Shown piece by piece: positions 32,075-43,880 of a stretch of 64,000 nucleotides of DNA. A program made the position numbers and the translations under genes. The notes below the pieces were generated by a model. The model had not been told where the DNA came from. It saw nothing but the letters and a program-made list of their open reading frames with translations, and did no database searches. The DNA is taken from NCBI GenBank assembly GCA_023614405.1, contig CM042685.1:84000684-84064683 (forward strand). The letters run 5' to 3'. This DNA comes from Avena insularis (taxonomy: Eukaryota > Streptophyta > Magnoliopsida > Poales > Poaceae). Each line of letters opens with the position of its first letter. Position 1 is the stretch's first letter.

Positions 32075-35000
32075 ATGGCCAGCAGCAGCTCTACCCCCTC
32101 AATGGCGGCGTCGGGCGAAGCCGCGGTGAAGCCGGCGAGCTCCATTGTCGTGCCCCCAGAGGGCCTGGTCATCCCCGTCTCTGCAGTGGTCGAGACCACC
32201 GGCGGCGACCACAATTCAGCAGCGCTGGAGCCGCTGGAGGAGGAGCTTGAATCCCACAAAGGCTATTGGCGTTGTTCGAACATCACGGACTGCGATATCA
32301 AGGAGCGGATCGCCGAAGGCTACGTCCCCGCGACAGAGGGGCTCGCCTGGCGGGCGGCACCGGCCGGCGAGGTTACACCTTCTCCCCAAGCCGGAGAAAA
32401 GGTGTACCTCAAAGCACAATTGGTACGCGGCGTCTCCCTGCCTATCTCTAACTTCTTCCTTGCCGTCTTGAACCACTACCGAGCACAGCCCCAAAACCTT
32501 TCTCCCAATAGTATCCTAGCGCTTAGCAATTACGCGGCACTTTGCGAGGGTTACCTAGGGATTAAGCCTAGGCTAGATCTCTTTGTGTATTTCTTCACCG
32601 TTAAATGCGAAGCCGGAGCCATCAAGGATGAACTTAGAAATTGTGGCACTATAAGCTTCAAGATCCATCCTGGCCAACGGTTCCCCGACATCGTCGGCCA
32701 CGAGTCCTGCAAGAACTGGCAGCGTACTTACTTCTACGGCCTAGATATCCCTCTGGCCGGCCGAGAAGTAACGTACCCGAACTTCGTCGATGGAGCCGCC
32801 GCCGAAACTTCAACATGGAGATCCCAGGCCTCCCTTCCCTCCGACATCGACGCTTCCCGTGCCATAAGGCGGATAGAGTGGTTCGTAGAGACGGGTTTGA
32901 CCGGCTTGGACCTAGCCATGTGCTGGTTCATCAGGCGAATCCAGCCTCTGCAGCACCGCGCAAAGCTGATGCACGAGTATACCAGCGATAGAAGGGATAG
33001 CCTCCGCATCTCCATGGACAATTTCTCGATCGACTCCGTCAAGCTCCACCTCAAGGATATCACAAGGGTGAAGGACAAGAAGCATGGCTTCACCCTCACC
33101 TACGACATGTTCGTTGATAGCAAGTGCCCAAAGGTAACTGTTTATTTTCCGTGTATGACATATACTCCAGTTCTTCCGTCTAGCCATTATCATCTTATCT
33201 AACACGGTGGTTATTCACCTTACAGCTTAGCGAAATAGATGAGGACAGCATGGCTCCTCAAATCTATGATCCAAAGATGAAGGAAGTCACTGTCGTGTCC
33301 GACGATGATGCTCCATTGGCGCGAAAGCGGAAGAGCTCCACCTCTGACGTTGCCGACGGAGGCAAGAAGAAAAAGACGGAGGGTGGAGCCTCCAAAAAGA
33401 CATGCTGCATCGCGACGCATATCCCGCCATCGCCCCTGTCACTCCTAGCGTCAAGCCTTCCTTCGCTCCGACAAGCTCACAAGCTAAGGAGGCATCTGGC
33501 CCTTCCGCCATGGAAGTGGACTCAGGTGCCTCTACCGAGATTGCTGTCGTCGGCGAGCAGGCGACACAGGAGAGTGACGCACACCAAATGGCTAAAGCTC
33601 CAGCTAAGGATGCCATCGGTTGCGGTAAGGCGGTGGTGGAAGCTGGTACTTCTGCCGTAAGCGGCACCCCCGCACCCAACAAGGCATAGAGTATCTAAAG
33701 ATAGTCTATCCGGTACTTACGCCGGATAGAACTGCTCTGGTTCCTGGTGCGGCGCCGACATATCCGACGTGCGATCTAGAGGAGCTTCTCCGGCAAGCAG
33801 AGATCTTGCAAGGAAACAACGTATCCTTTGGCAAGCTGCTGGCCGAGAGTTCTACTAACCTCAAGATCATTGCACTTGTAAGTTTTATTTGCCTTTTAGA
33901 TTTCATATGAGTATCCCACTGCAGCCCCCGAGGATTTAGATGGAAAACCATAGGTCTTTGCGTCTAGATGCTCTAAGAGTGACTAAGCTAGAAAACTTCT
34001 CACTGTAGCCCCAAGAATATAGGTGGAATGAACTATTCCGACTAAATGCTTTAAGAGTAGCATACGCAGTGTTTATAAATTTCAATACTGTAGCCCCCAA
34101 GCCTCTAGTTGTAACTGAATTAGTTCCGACTAGATGCTTAAAGAAAATCTAAGCATATATCCAAGTTAAAAACTTTATACTGTAGCCCCCCAGTTTCTAA
34201 TCGAGAACTGAATTAGTTCCGACTAGATGCTTAAAGAAAAGCTAAGCATATTGCTAAGTTAAAAACTCTCGCTGTAACCCTCGAAAATTTCTGGCTAGAT
34301 GCTCCAAGCAGACCAAACAACATTTAATTTTTTCTTTTCTCCACAGAACGAGAATGCTCTAAGGGGCATGGCCAACGACAAGTACCAGAAGATGCGCGTG
34401 GATTTGGAAGCCGAAAAGGGTAAAACTGCCTTCTTGAAAGAATAAATCATCAAGAGCAAGCGTCTATTTTTCCTTTATTTTTTGTATTCCGACTTGAACT
34501 TGTGTATTATCCGAGTACTCACTGTGTACTTTGCTTTCTCCGACTTGCAGAAACCATTACCAAGGCTAAGGACATTGTCGAGCAATCCAAGCACATTCAG
34601 GAGCTGGATAGCAAGAACAAGATCCTTAAGCAGGAGAGGAAGGACATGCTCAAGATGCATGATGAGTCAATGAAAGCCCTGCAGGACTCCGCCACCATAG
34701 AGATGAACCGTTTGAAGGAGGAGATCTCAATCTTAATAGATCAAAAGGAAGCTGCCGATGAGCAGAATCAACGCCATCATGAGGCGTATAAGCTCCTCCA
34801 ACAAGAATGGGACTCCTTGGCAGAAACCCTCTGGCAAGCTAAGGCTAGCATCTTTAGTAAGTGATTCTCCGTCTTGGATTTCTGTAGTCTAGATACTCTG
34901 AATTTTTGAACTCATGTGCTTCTTGTCAGAATTTGCAGCTCCTATGGGTTTAACCCGATCACCTCCTCTGGCAAAGGAATGCATGGTTCTTGCCGGCAAC

Positions 35001-35456
35001 TTCATCAACACCACCATCGCGCAAGCCAAAGAGATTGCCAAGCCCCTCCAGATCAATATCAAGGCATCGGACTCTGTGGCGAAGTTCTCGGAGATCCTGC
35101 GTCGAGCCCCCGAGCGTATCACAAGATGGAAAGCTTCATGTGCATGGGTCGGTGCAAGGATGGCGCTATCAATGGTAAAGGCACATTACGAAGATGCCGA
35201 CATCGACACGGTAACCTCTGGCATTCCCGACGTAGATGATGATGGCAAGGAGATAAACCATGAGTCCATCTTGTCATCACTCACGGGTTATGACACCAGA
35301 GTTTCCGAGTTAGTCGACGTCAACGTCTTCGTGCCGATGAATACCATTGATGGCAGCAACCAAAGCTCCTCCGAGTCTCTTCACACTGCCGACTTCGAGG
35401 GTGATTCTCCTGCTGCCGATGACGCTGCTTCCAAGTCGCGTGCGCCAAAGGAATGA
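32075..35456 (+). pseudogene. Antisense spliced gene of element B (Transposase_28-like), near complete
   Basis: Opposite strand to pol. Start chosen at ATG 32075 (MASSSSTPSMAASGEAAVK), conserved with A; an upstream in-frame ATG at 31940 is not shared. Exons inferred from splice signals: 32075-33133 (GTAACT), 33226-33877 (GTAAGT), 34347-~34455, 34551-34856 (GTAAGT), 34930-35456 (TGA). Exon 1, 353 codons, is intact: residues about 105-300 carry LPISNFFLAVLNHY, ALCEGYLGIKPRLDLFVYFF and SFKIHPGQRFPDIVGHESC. Exon 2 is acidic then lysine-rich (ARKRKSS, GGKKKKTEGG, nuclear-signal-like). Exon 4 is a coiled coil (SKHIQELDSKNKILKQERKD). Exon 5 is a conserved C-terminal domain. Breaks: a deletion/frameshift near 33397-33402, a shift near 33690, and TAA near 34443 (CAA in A). 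Confidence 0.78.
33905..34285 (-). repeat. Five ~90-bp tandem units with polypurine-tract-like cores (element B)
   Basis: ACTGTAGCCCCCAAG-like cores (complement of the A cores) begin near 33918, 34002, 34087, 34179 and 34270, spacing 84, 85, 92 and 91. This mirrors the order of spacings in element A, so the array is older than both copies. It lies in the intron between exons 2 and 3 of the antisense gene. Confidence 0.85.
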
Positions 35457-35962
35457 AAAACAACTTGTAATATTTGTTTCACCTTTGATGCGTATGCGGA
35501 AAAAACTATGTATTAGCTTTAAGGCGGAAAACAATGATGTATGTCCTGCTACTTAAGAACCACCAGCATGTATATATTTTTTAAGCAAGTGTTGGCTTAT
35601 CCATTACTTTGGTTTTTATGCTTGACTTTTTGTAAGTCGGAAGACTCGTTGTCGGAACCATGCGCTCAGGTGATGATGCCCAATGGCACCATCAATAACC
35701 TAAACACAAAATCGCCGACAATAAGTGCCAAAAGTCACTACTCCAGAATCCACATAAAAACGACAAAGAATGTGTAGACCAGAAAACTTAAGCTAACGCC
35801 CGTTGGCGGAATTTTCACAAGTGAAATCGCAAAGCTTGTGCATAAAGGTTTTATATGATCCAAAAATGAACACTAAAGGAGGTAAAAGACTCAGAAATAT
35901 GAGTGAACCAGAGAGCTTTATTTCATTGATCATATAAGAGGTACACAATTAGATAAAAAATG
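35457..35962. other. Spacer between antisense gene and integrase of element B
   Basis: No gene. Both flanking genes end here tail to tail. AATAAA-like signals are present (cattgatcatataag / 'tttatttcattgatc' near 35915-35930, complement AATAAAG for the pol transcript). The matching stretch in A is 22165-22580. Confidence 0.5.
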
Positions 35963-37141
35963 CTAAGTGTAAAAAGGACGTAGTTGTGCTATGTTCCATG
36001 GCCGATCAAGCTCCCGGTAGTCATCATCCGGGTCACGTCGCTTACGCTTATGATCCTCGTTGGGTCTATCCTTCAGTTCACGATTGTCAATGAGGTAGTC
36101 AGACCCATTGAGTAGCGCCTTGCTTATGATGAACGGTCCTTCCCATGGCGGGGATAATTTGTGTGACTTCTTCTGCTTAAGTCGGAGCACCAAATCCACC
36201 TCTTTAAACGAGCGATGCCGAACACGGCGACTATGGTAGTTGCGTAGCTTCTCCTGGTAGATGGCAGATCTTTGGCATGCCAAAACGCGCTCCTCCTCGA
36301 GAAGGTCCACATCTAGGCGTCTGGATTCTTCAGCGTCATCTTCGTCGTAGGCGGCAACTCTTGGTGCATCGTGAAGTATGTCGGAAGGTAGGATGGTTTC
36401 TGCTCCATATACCATGAAGTAAGGGGCGTAGCTAGTGGATCTGTTGGGTGTAGTTCGTAAAATCCATAGCACAGATGGCAATTCTTCCGCCCAGGCTCCA
36501 GCTGCTCTATGTAGCGGTGCCTCAAGACGTGGCTTGATTCCCTGTAGAATTAATCCATTGGCTCGCTCAACCTGACCATTGGATTGTGGGTGTGCCACAG
36601 ATGCAAGGTCAAGTCGGATGCCCTTCTCCCAACAATAATCCTCCACTTCTCCGAGTGACAAGTTGCTGCTGTTGTCGGTAATAATGCTATGTGGGAGACC
36701 AAATCTCACCACTAGATCCCAGACAAACCTAAGGGCAGTTGCCCCATCAAGCTTTCTAATGGGTTTAGCTTCTATCCATTTAGTGAATTTATCAACTGCT
36801 ACTAGCAGATGCGTAAGCCCACATGGTGCCTTCTATAACGGTCCCACCATGTCTAGCCCCCAGACTGCAAACGGCCAAGTTATTGGTATTGTTCGCAATT
36901 CTTTAGCAGGAACATGCGGTTGTCGGGCATAATACTGGCATACCATGCATGTCTCAACCAGTTTGTCAGCGTCCGCCTTTGCAGTCAGCCAGTAGAATCC
37001 TTGCCGGAAGGCTTTCACGACCAACGATCGAGGAGTGGTGTGATGTCCGCAATCTCCGACATGGATTTCGCGTAGGATTTCCATACCTTCTATCTAGGAA
37101 ACACACTTTAAGTATACACCAGTGGTACTCCTTTTGTAGAG
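35963..37141 (-). pseudogene. Integrase of element B
   Basis: Same domains as in A. The zinc-binding part has HTTPRSLVVKAFRQGFYW … CMVCQYYARQPHVPAKEL. The first catalytic D is retained in WGLDMVGPL (about 36851-36853), the second in ITDNSSN, the E in NGQVERANG. The C-terminus has KLSPPWEGPFII and ends …LRPFYT. A TAG follows GPL (CAG in A), so the open frames are 36833-37084 and 35963-36712, with an interrupted stretch between them. Confidence 0.88.
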
Positions 37142-37755
37142 TTATCCATTGATTATGGTATAACCCTTTGCTTGTCGTACTATTTGCTGTCTTTCGACCT
37201 CACCATCGGGCAAAGTTCCGTGTTTGAGATATTCCATGAACGGTCTTGTCCAAGTCGGAGGGACCTTTGCCACCATGTGGACGAAAGAGTCGGCTCTATC
37301 TAGTTTTTCGATGTCGGATCCCTTCACGGATGGTGTACGTAGATGCTCTAGAGAAACTCCTGGCGGAATTCTTTTGGGCCCTGATCCAAGCTTAGATAGC
37401 GGATCAGCCGCCTCGTTTTGCTCCCTAGGCACATACTTGACTTCGTAGCCCAAGAAGCTCTTGGCTATCTCGTCCACTTCGTCTCGATATGCCGCCATCA
37501 TAGGGTTCCGCGCATTCCAGTGCGCCCACCCTGGGCAACCAAGTCGGAATCTCCACAGCAAACTATGCGCTTGATGCCAATATCCTTGGTTACACGTAGT
37601 CCGTGAATGGGTGCTTCATACTCTGCCATGTTGTTCGTAGCCTCGAAGTGGATCTGCAGAACGTAGTGTAGCTTGTCTCCTATTGGTGACTGTAGCAATA
37701 CACCAGCCCCCGAGCTGTTGAGCATCTTTGATCCGTCAAAGTGCATCACCTAGTA
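37142..37755 (-). pseudogene. Second (archaeal-type) RNase H of element B
   Basis: MMHFDGSKMLNSSGAGVLLQ, NNMAEYEAPIHGLRV, CCGDSDLVAQ and VPREQNEAADPLSKLGSG are seen. A small deletion with a frameshift near 37530 joins two frames (37498-37749 and 37142-37561). A stop at 37142 precedes the integrase, as in A. Confidence 0.83.
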
Positions 37756-39080
37756 CTCTGGTTCCGGCAACGGAGTAGCATCTGGCATCTCCGTCCAATC
37801 TGCGATAAAATCCACCAAGGCTTGTGACTTGATAGCGTCGCGTCTCTTGTAGGTGATCTCGAAGGCGGCAAGTTCAATGCCCCACTTCGTGACGCTTCCC
37901 GTAGCGTCGCTGTTGTTGATAATGTCGGACAGTGGAGTCTTGCTCACCACTCTGATTGGGTGCTCCTGAAAGTAATGCCTCATCTTCCGAGAAGCAAGGA
38001 ATACTCCATAAGCTATCTTTTGGTAGTGCGGGTAACACTGCATGGACTCCGTCAAGACCTTGCTCACATAGTAAACTGGTCGTTGAACTCCGTGCTAATA
38101 GCCTGGTTCCTTATGCTCTACCACGACGACGATGCTAATTACCCGGTTGGTTGCCGCCATGTAGATTAACAGGGGCTCTCCAGGCTCGGGTGTTGTAAGG
38201 ATGGACGCTGAGGAAAGAATCTCCTTGAGCTGCTTCAATGCTACATCTGCCTCGTCCGTCCACATGAATTTGTCCGCCTTCTTCAGCAACTTGTACAGCA
38301 ACAGAGCCTTCTCTCCAAGTCGGCTGATGAACCGACTAACTGCTACAACACAACCTGTTAGTCGTTGAATGTCCTTTAGGAATGTCAGACGGTTTATGGT
38401 TAAGATGGCCTTGATTTTCTCCGGGCTGACCTCGATTCCACGCTGGGAAACGATGAAGCCCAACAATTTGTCGCCTGGAACCCCGAAGATGCACTTCTTA
38501 GGGTTGAGCATCATGTTGTATTTCCAAAGATTATCACAGGTTTCTTTTAGGTTGGAGATTAAGTCATTTGACTTTTTCGACATCACCGCGATATCATCCA
38601 CATAGGAGTGAACGTTCCGACCAATTTGGTCGTGAAGGCAACGTTGCATTGTCCGCTGGTACGTAGCACCTGCGTTTTTCAGCCCAAAGGGCATCGTAAC
38701 ATAGCAAAACGTGTCGTATGGGGTAGTGAATGAAGTGGCCAATTGGTCCGACGTCCTCATCTTGATCTAGTGGTTTCCTGAGTATGCATCAAGAAAACAC
38801 AAAAGTTCCTAGCCAGCCGTCTAGTCAATGACTTGGTCAATGCGAGGCAAAGCGAACGGATCTTTGGGGCAAGCCTTGTTCAAGCCAGTGTAATCAATGC
38901 ACATTCTTAATTCTTTGGTTCCCTTTTTGGGGACAAGTACAGGATTGGCCACCCATCGGGTGTGAAGGACTTCTCGGATAAATCTAGCCTTAAGTAACCT
39001 AGCTATCTCTTTGCCAATGGCGCGTCTCTTCTCTCTCCGAAGCGTCGTAGAGGTTGTTTCACTGGTTTTCATTTTGGATC
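37750..39080 (-). pseudogene. pol: Reverse transcriptase and first RNase H of element B
   Basis: Motifs WVANPVLVPKK, RMCIDYTGLNKACPKD, VTMPFGLKNAGATY, YVDD (about 38593-38604), LNPKKCIFGV, LLGFIVSQRG and the RNase H stretch …CYPHYQKIAYGVFLASRKM. Breaks: two stops near 38810-38822 and one next to the YSG.H motif, and a stop at 38095 after …EHKEPGY. The central 38095-38760 frame is open. Less damaged than A in this region. Confidence 0.9.
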
Positions 39081-39188
39081 AATGTTTAAGCTGTGCTCGA
39101 CATGTTCTCTAGGTACACCTTTCATGTCGGCAGGTTGCCAGGCAAAGATGTCCTTATTCTCATGGAGGAACTCGACGAGCGCGCTTTC

Positions 39189-40556
39189 CTATTTGGGATC
39201 TAGGTTCGTCCCAATGGCGGTGGTCTTGGAGGCATCGCCTACCACAAGTTCCACCGGCTTGGTCTCGATGGCGGCCTTGAATGCAGGAGTGGAGTCGGAG
39301 ATTTGCTTCTTCAACGCGGGCATCTTTGAGTCATCGACCTTGCTCTGGATCTCTTTGAATTCTTCGCTATAGAGGACAGCTTCCGCAAAGGCTGCTTCAT
39401 TGATCTCGCAGTCCCTTGCCTTGGTAAAGCTTCCAGATACGGTGATGACACCATTTGGTCCGGGTATCTTGAGTTTGTTGTAGACGAAGCATGGCTTGGC
39501 CATGAACGTGTGGAATATGTCGCGACCGAATTTGACGTGGTACATGCTCTTGAAGGGGACCACCTCAAAGGTCATGCGCTCTTGGCGGTAATTATTAACA
39601 TCGCCAAAGGCAACCTGAAGTGTGATGCACCCAAGGGACCGAGCCTCCCGACCAGGAACTACGCCATGGAAGATGGTGTTGGTCCGCCTTAGGTTTGCCT
39701 CCGTCAAGTTCATCTTCTGTAGTGTATCCAGGTACATGATGTTGATGCTGCTTCCACTATCCACCATACACTTGGTGAACTCCACGCTGTCAATCAAGGG
39801 GTTGATGACCATGGCGTATTGGTTCTCTGTAGGAATAAGGTCTGGGTGGTCCGTCCTGTCCCAAGTAATTGGAATCTCCGACCAGCGCAGGTACTGGGGG
39901 ACTGGGGGTAGAGTAGCCATCAGGATCCTCAAAGAGGTCTTCTTTTGTCGGACGGTGGGGGTGCCAAGGAAAGTGTGGTAGACTGGCGCCTTCTTCACAA
40001 AGGGGTTCTTGCCCTTGTCGTCGCTCTTGGCGGCATGCTTGGGGTCAACATCCTCGTCCATGTCACTTGAATCCTTGGACTCCTCCTCCTTCTTTTTCCC
40101 CTTGCCCTTGCCTCGCGGTCTGTTTTTTCGACTTTGCTTGTAGCCGGACTCCGGGTCTTCCTTGAGGTCGTTGACGAACTTGCAGTGTCGATTGGTATGG
40201 GTGGCCTTGCCGTTGGCATCGAGGTGTACGAGGCACGGCATATCACGGTACTCTTCGTAGGTTTGGGGAACACAGAGCGGTGCCGAGGTAATTTCACTTC
40301 CTCGTTGCTCCCCATGACCAGCTCCCCGTCCTCGGCCACATTGTCCACCATCACCTCGTCCTACAAAGGTCATGGCGACCATGTCGGGAGATTGCTTTTC
40401 TTCTGGAGCGGTTTTCTGCTTTGTACTTCTATTCCTCCGAGCTTGAGTTGGAACGGCCATTGTCGGCAAGGAGCCACGAGAATCGTCTTCAGCAGCTGCG
40501 AACTCACTAGCCAACTGAATCATCTGGTTCAAGTCAAGCTGGTGATTATCCTGCAA
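39189..40556 (-). pseudogene. gag C-terminus and protease of element B, 455-codon open frame
   Basis: The longest undamaged pol-side frame in the window. It starts in gag module 2 (MQDNHQLDLNQMIQLASEFA), passes the knuckle-like CLVHLDANGK … HTNRHC, a lysine-rich linker (GKGKGKKKEEESKDSS) and the protease with MVDSGSSINIMYLD, then GRDIFHTFMAKP. It stops at 39189-39191 after …TNLDPK, at the same residue as A. Because it lacks the upstream gag and downstream polymerase frames it is part of a broken polyprotein, not a gene on its own. Confidence 0.87.
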
Positions 40557-43290
40557 GCGCTTCAGCTTATGTTAGAGCAGCATGCCCCTTTCCAACCCAT
40601 CAATGAAGGCGGCCATGGTGGTCTGAGCGTGCACTCCTGCGCAGGAATTCTTCATATCCAGCCAGCAGGAGAGGTAGGCGCAAGATGTCTCATATTTCTC
40701 TTGCACGCACCGCTGTAGATCGCCAACAGCAGGACGCTTGTATGCATTCTCAAGTTCTTGGTGAACGCCTCTTGCATGTCCAACCAATTACAGATGGATT
40801 TCTCCGGTAAGTCATCAATCCATTGACGGGCTATGCCCGCCAACATCAAAGGGAGGTACTTGACGGAAACGTTGGGGTTACCTCCGACAATCTCCACCGC
40901 GTTGCCATAGTCCTACAACCATGTGGCTGGCTTGGCGGTGCCATCAAAGGGCTTGATGGTATCGTCGATCCGAAAACCTTTGGGGTAAGTTGCAGACCAT
41001 ATTGCAGGTCCAAAACAACGTGGTCCTAGGTATGGTCCTTCCTGGGCCTCGTGGATCTTATCGATCCGCAAACGTGCATCGTACGACTCCGGGTTCTTCT
41101 TCTTCTTGTCAACGGGGGATGGGCTGCGTGAACGACGCGGCCCCCCTCCGCCATGGTGACTGCTGGGTGGCGACGGAGGCAGAGGTGGCGGTGGGTTAGC
41201 CTTATTGCTATTACCCTCCTGCGACGCCTCACGCTTGTCGCGATTGCTTGCCGGACGCGGAGGGTTGTGGCACGACCTCCTCTTGTGTCCCTAGTTGCAC
41301 TCTCCGTCATGACGGGTCTGCTCCGTGTTGTCGTGGATGACGATGCCGCACTGCCTTGGCGGGGGCATATCCATACGATGGTGAGCTTTTGGGTCTTCGC
41401 GATGTCGGGGGGATCGGGGCGGTGGCGATGTGATACGAGGTCGGGCCTTTTCTCTGTGGTCGGAGGATATGGAGATAGCATCCTTCCTATTGCGTGCATC
41501 CCTCCGTCTTCGTTCTGATGAACCCGTCTGCGACCCGACATCAAGAGGAGATCTGTCCCTTGGCGGCTTATGCTGGCTAGACTGGCAAAACGCTGGGTAA
41601 GACTCAATCCTCTAAGAGGTGGCCTTTTCCTGCTATTTTACCGCCTTGGCCACTAGGTCATAGACCTGTTCCACTGCCTCGGGCGATCTATCCTGCTCCA
41701 GAAGGGTCTTGGTGACCGCGAGGTTAAGGAGTGGAGTGGGCATCACCTGTTTGCCTTCGCTGTTAATGTATGGCTTGGCCTATGCCGGCTTCGAGGGGGC
41801 CCATCCTAGGTTTCGCCGTACACCAGGATTGTTGATGACGCGAGCTGAAGCTTTCTTGGCCTTCTGCTGCGGCAGCAGAGTCTTGTACTCGGCCTCCATT
41901 GCTCTAGCTTTATCTATGGACTTCTGCGTGTTGACCAGATCTTGATCTAGCTTAGCGCCTTGCTCCGCGATGGCCTGCGCTTCCTCTAGCAGCTGCTGGC
42001 GCTTCTCGTCAAGATGAGTCACGTTCCGGATATGAGCTACGGTCAGTGGCTCAACGAGGATATTGCCGTACATCACTCTATCAGCTAGAGTAACTTGGGC
42101 AGCAGCAGACGTAGATTCCGGAGGCGGCAAGTTTGCGGTGTTGTTGTTGCTCGGGCCGGTGCCGAGTTCCTGCGGCTGCTGCACTAGGTTAGGCGGAGGA
42201 GGCATGACCTTTGAGCGATCATCGTCAGCAGCAATAAGTGGCTCCTTCCCCTTTTCCAGCGCTGTAGGCGGCGCTCGTCTGGGTTGATCTTCATCCATCG
42301 CCGTCCCAATGGTGACGAACACCTCTCGAGACGTGATGGCATTGTTGGCTTGCTCGTCGCGCGTGTACTCCTCCATCTCCTACATGGTAGAGTCTAGCTC
42401 TTCTGGACTGAAATCTATCTCCTCCGTGTCTGCGCTGAAGTTGGCGTATAGCGCGTGAATAACAGAGTCGGAGGTGCCAGGACTTCCTCGATGACGTGGG
42501 GTGGAGGTGCAACAGCAGCGACGATGACTGGAGGTGGCGGCGCAGCTGCGACGATGGCGGCCGTAGGCGGTGGTGGCGGTGGCTGAATCGGAGGGGCTCC
42601 ATCAATGAGCGCAAGCGCTGTTTGAGCTGCCGCTTCAGCCTCCGTGTAGTTGTTGATGGTGTTCACCATGCCTTCGAATGTGAGGCGTCCTGACGCCTGC
42701 TGTCGTCTTAGATAATACCGGAGAAGCGTGCCATGGTCTAGTCCTTACACAAAGTTATACATGGCATCATCATTGGGGTAGTGGGCCAGATCGGCTCGTA
42801 TACGGAGCCACCTAACCAGGTAATCGCGGGGGTGTTCGCCCTCTCTCTGAACGCAACACGCCAGATCGAAGATGGTAACCACACTGACAAACTTGGATCT
42901 CTGCTGTCCAGACGCACGGGCAAAGCCGGCGGACTTGCAGCGATCTTCCACCCTTATATCCTACACAAGGGCGGTTTGGGTGGGCCTTGAAGTTTTCCGA
43001 TCTTTGCCGGCAAACTCCGAAGAGAGATCCGACATTGATCCTTCCATGAACGTATCCTGCCCGTAGGCGGTCCGTGCGGGTCTTGATGCTCCTCCGACTC
43101 CCAGGGAACTAGTGCCCGAGTCGGCTTCGCCAATGAAGAGGTGGATGTCTCCGATAGGAACGATCGAACACCGCGTAGGGTTCGTCTTCGCCGGTATCTA
43201 GAACTCGTCGGGAGGGACGATCAGAACGTTCCCGGAGTAGAGAACGCGACTGATGTCCATGGTTTCACTGATTCTCGCGAAGATCTTGGT
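40557..43290 (-). pseudogene. gag: gag of element B, N-terminal and central parts
   Basis: Module 1 at about 42670-42990 (DYLVRWLRIRADLAHYPNDD, then a stop after AMYNFV, and MVNTINNYTEAEAAAQ). The proline/alanine linker lies at 42415-42669, and a charged segment with MEEYTRDEQANNA at 41780-42376. Module 2 begins near 40900 (MEIVGGNPNVSVKYLPLM … WIDDLPEKSICNWLDMQEA). Frameshifts near 42480 and 40740, and several stops. It mirrors the two-module layout of A. Confidence 0.78.
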
Positions 43291-43322
43291 CCTCGCCCGC
43301 TAAAGAGCCTGAAGCGCCTCTT

Positions 43323-43340
43323 GCCCCACGTTGGGCGCCA
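43323..43340 (-). other. Primer-binding site of element B
   Basis: On the element strand TGGCGCCCAACGTGGGGC, two bases from the 5' LTR; one difference from element A. Confidence 0.85.
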
Positions 43341-43342
43341 AC

Positions 43343-43880
43343 TATCATGGTATTGCCGACGAGTACGCCATGGAGGGGTCCTCACAGTGCGTGTTTAGAG
43401 ATGTGGGGGAAGGCGGACAGTTGACGGGTACGAGGTAACACAGCTTACCCAGGTTCAGATCCCACAATGGTGGCAGAATCCTACTCCTGCTATAAATCAC
43501 TATAATGGCAATACGCCGAGTTACATGGATTGGTTCGCTGTGCGAGGTGACTAGAAAGTCTAAGTTATCGTGCCCTAAAGGCTCCCATAGGCCCGACTTA
43601 TATAGTCGCCAGGTCCTAGGGTTATAGGGAAAAGTCCTAGCCGGACAGGTTACAGAGTCCTACACCGTCTATTACTAGTCTTGCGTGTCTTGTACTCCAA
43701 GGCTCCGGGTACGTCGGTGACTCCAACCGTAGCCTTCTTTTATCCGGCATGGGCCTCCCTTCTAGATCCATCTAACTGGGCCGTCCAGCAGGCCATGGGC
43801 CATGCTACCAACTGTGGGCCACCCGGGTTATCCGGATAGGATACATGTTATGAGGATACCCATATAGCATATCCCCAACA
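43343..43880 (-). repeat. 5' LTR of element B
   Basis: Plus-strand TATCATGGTATTGCCGACGA … ATATCCCCAACA. The terminal TGTCGTGG of the partner LTR is changed here to TATCATGG (two CG-to-CA changes on this strand), which removes the usual terminal TG/CA at one end. TATA box near 43598-43605. Confidence 0.93.

Larger units (their letters stand above)
30936..43880 (-). mobile_element. Element B: complete Tat-lineage gypsy retrotransposon, same family as A
   Basis: A 12.9-kb element in inverted orientation to A. LTRs of 538 bp at 43343-43880 (5' in element sense) and 30936-31473 (3'). The perfect target duplication ACCCA stands at 30931-30935 and 43881-43885. Primer-binding site, gag, protease, reverse transcriptase, two RNase H domains, integrase, antisense gene and polypurine tract are in the same order as A. 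It is longer than A mainly because A lost about 1 kb of the antisense gene. Stops and shifts are scattered through gag and pol. It inserted into an exon of the CACTA gene. Confidence 0.93.

Noticed and set aside
31940..33202. 420-codon frame starting at 31940 as the true protein
   Set aside because: The first 45 codons are not conserved in A. The conserved ATG is at 32075, and the last codons run into an intron.
22890..34285. CRISPR-like regularly spaced repeats at the 90-bp arrays
   Set aside because: Spacers are themselves repeated, the unit is a direct tandem repeat within a retrotransposon, and the genome is a plant.
39189..40556. 455-codon open frame as a host gene
   Set aside because: It contains the gag tail and a DSGSS protease between the LTRs of element B and aligns with the same region in A.
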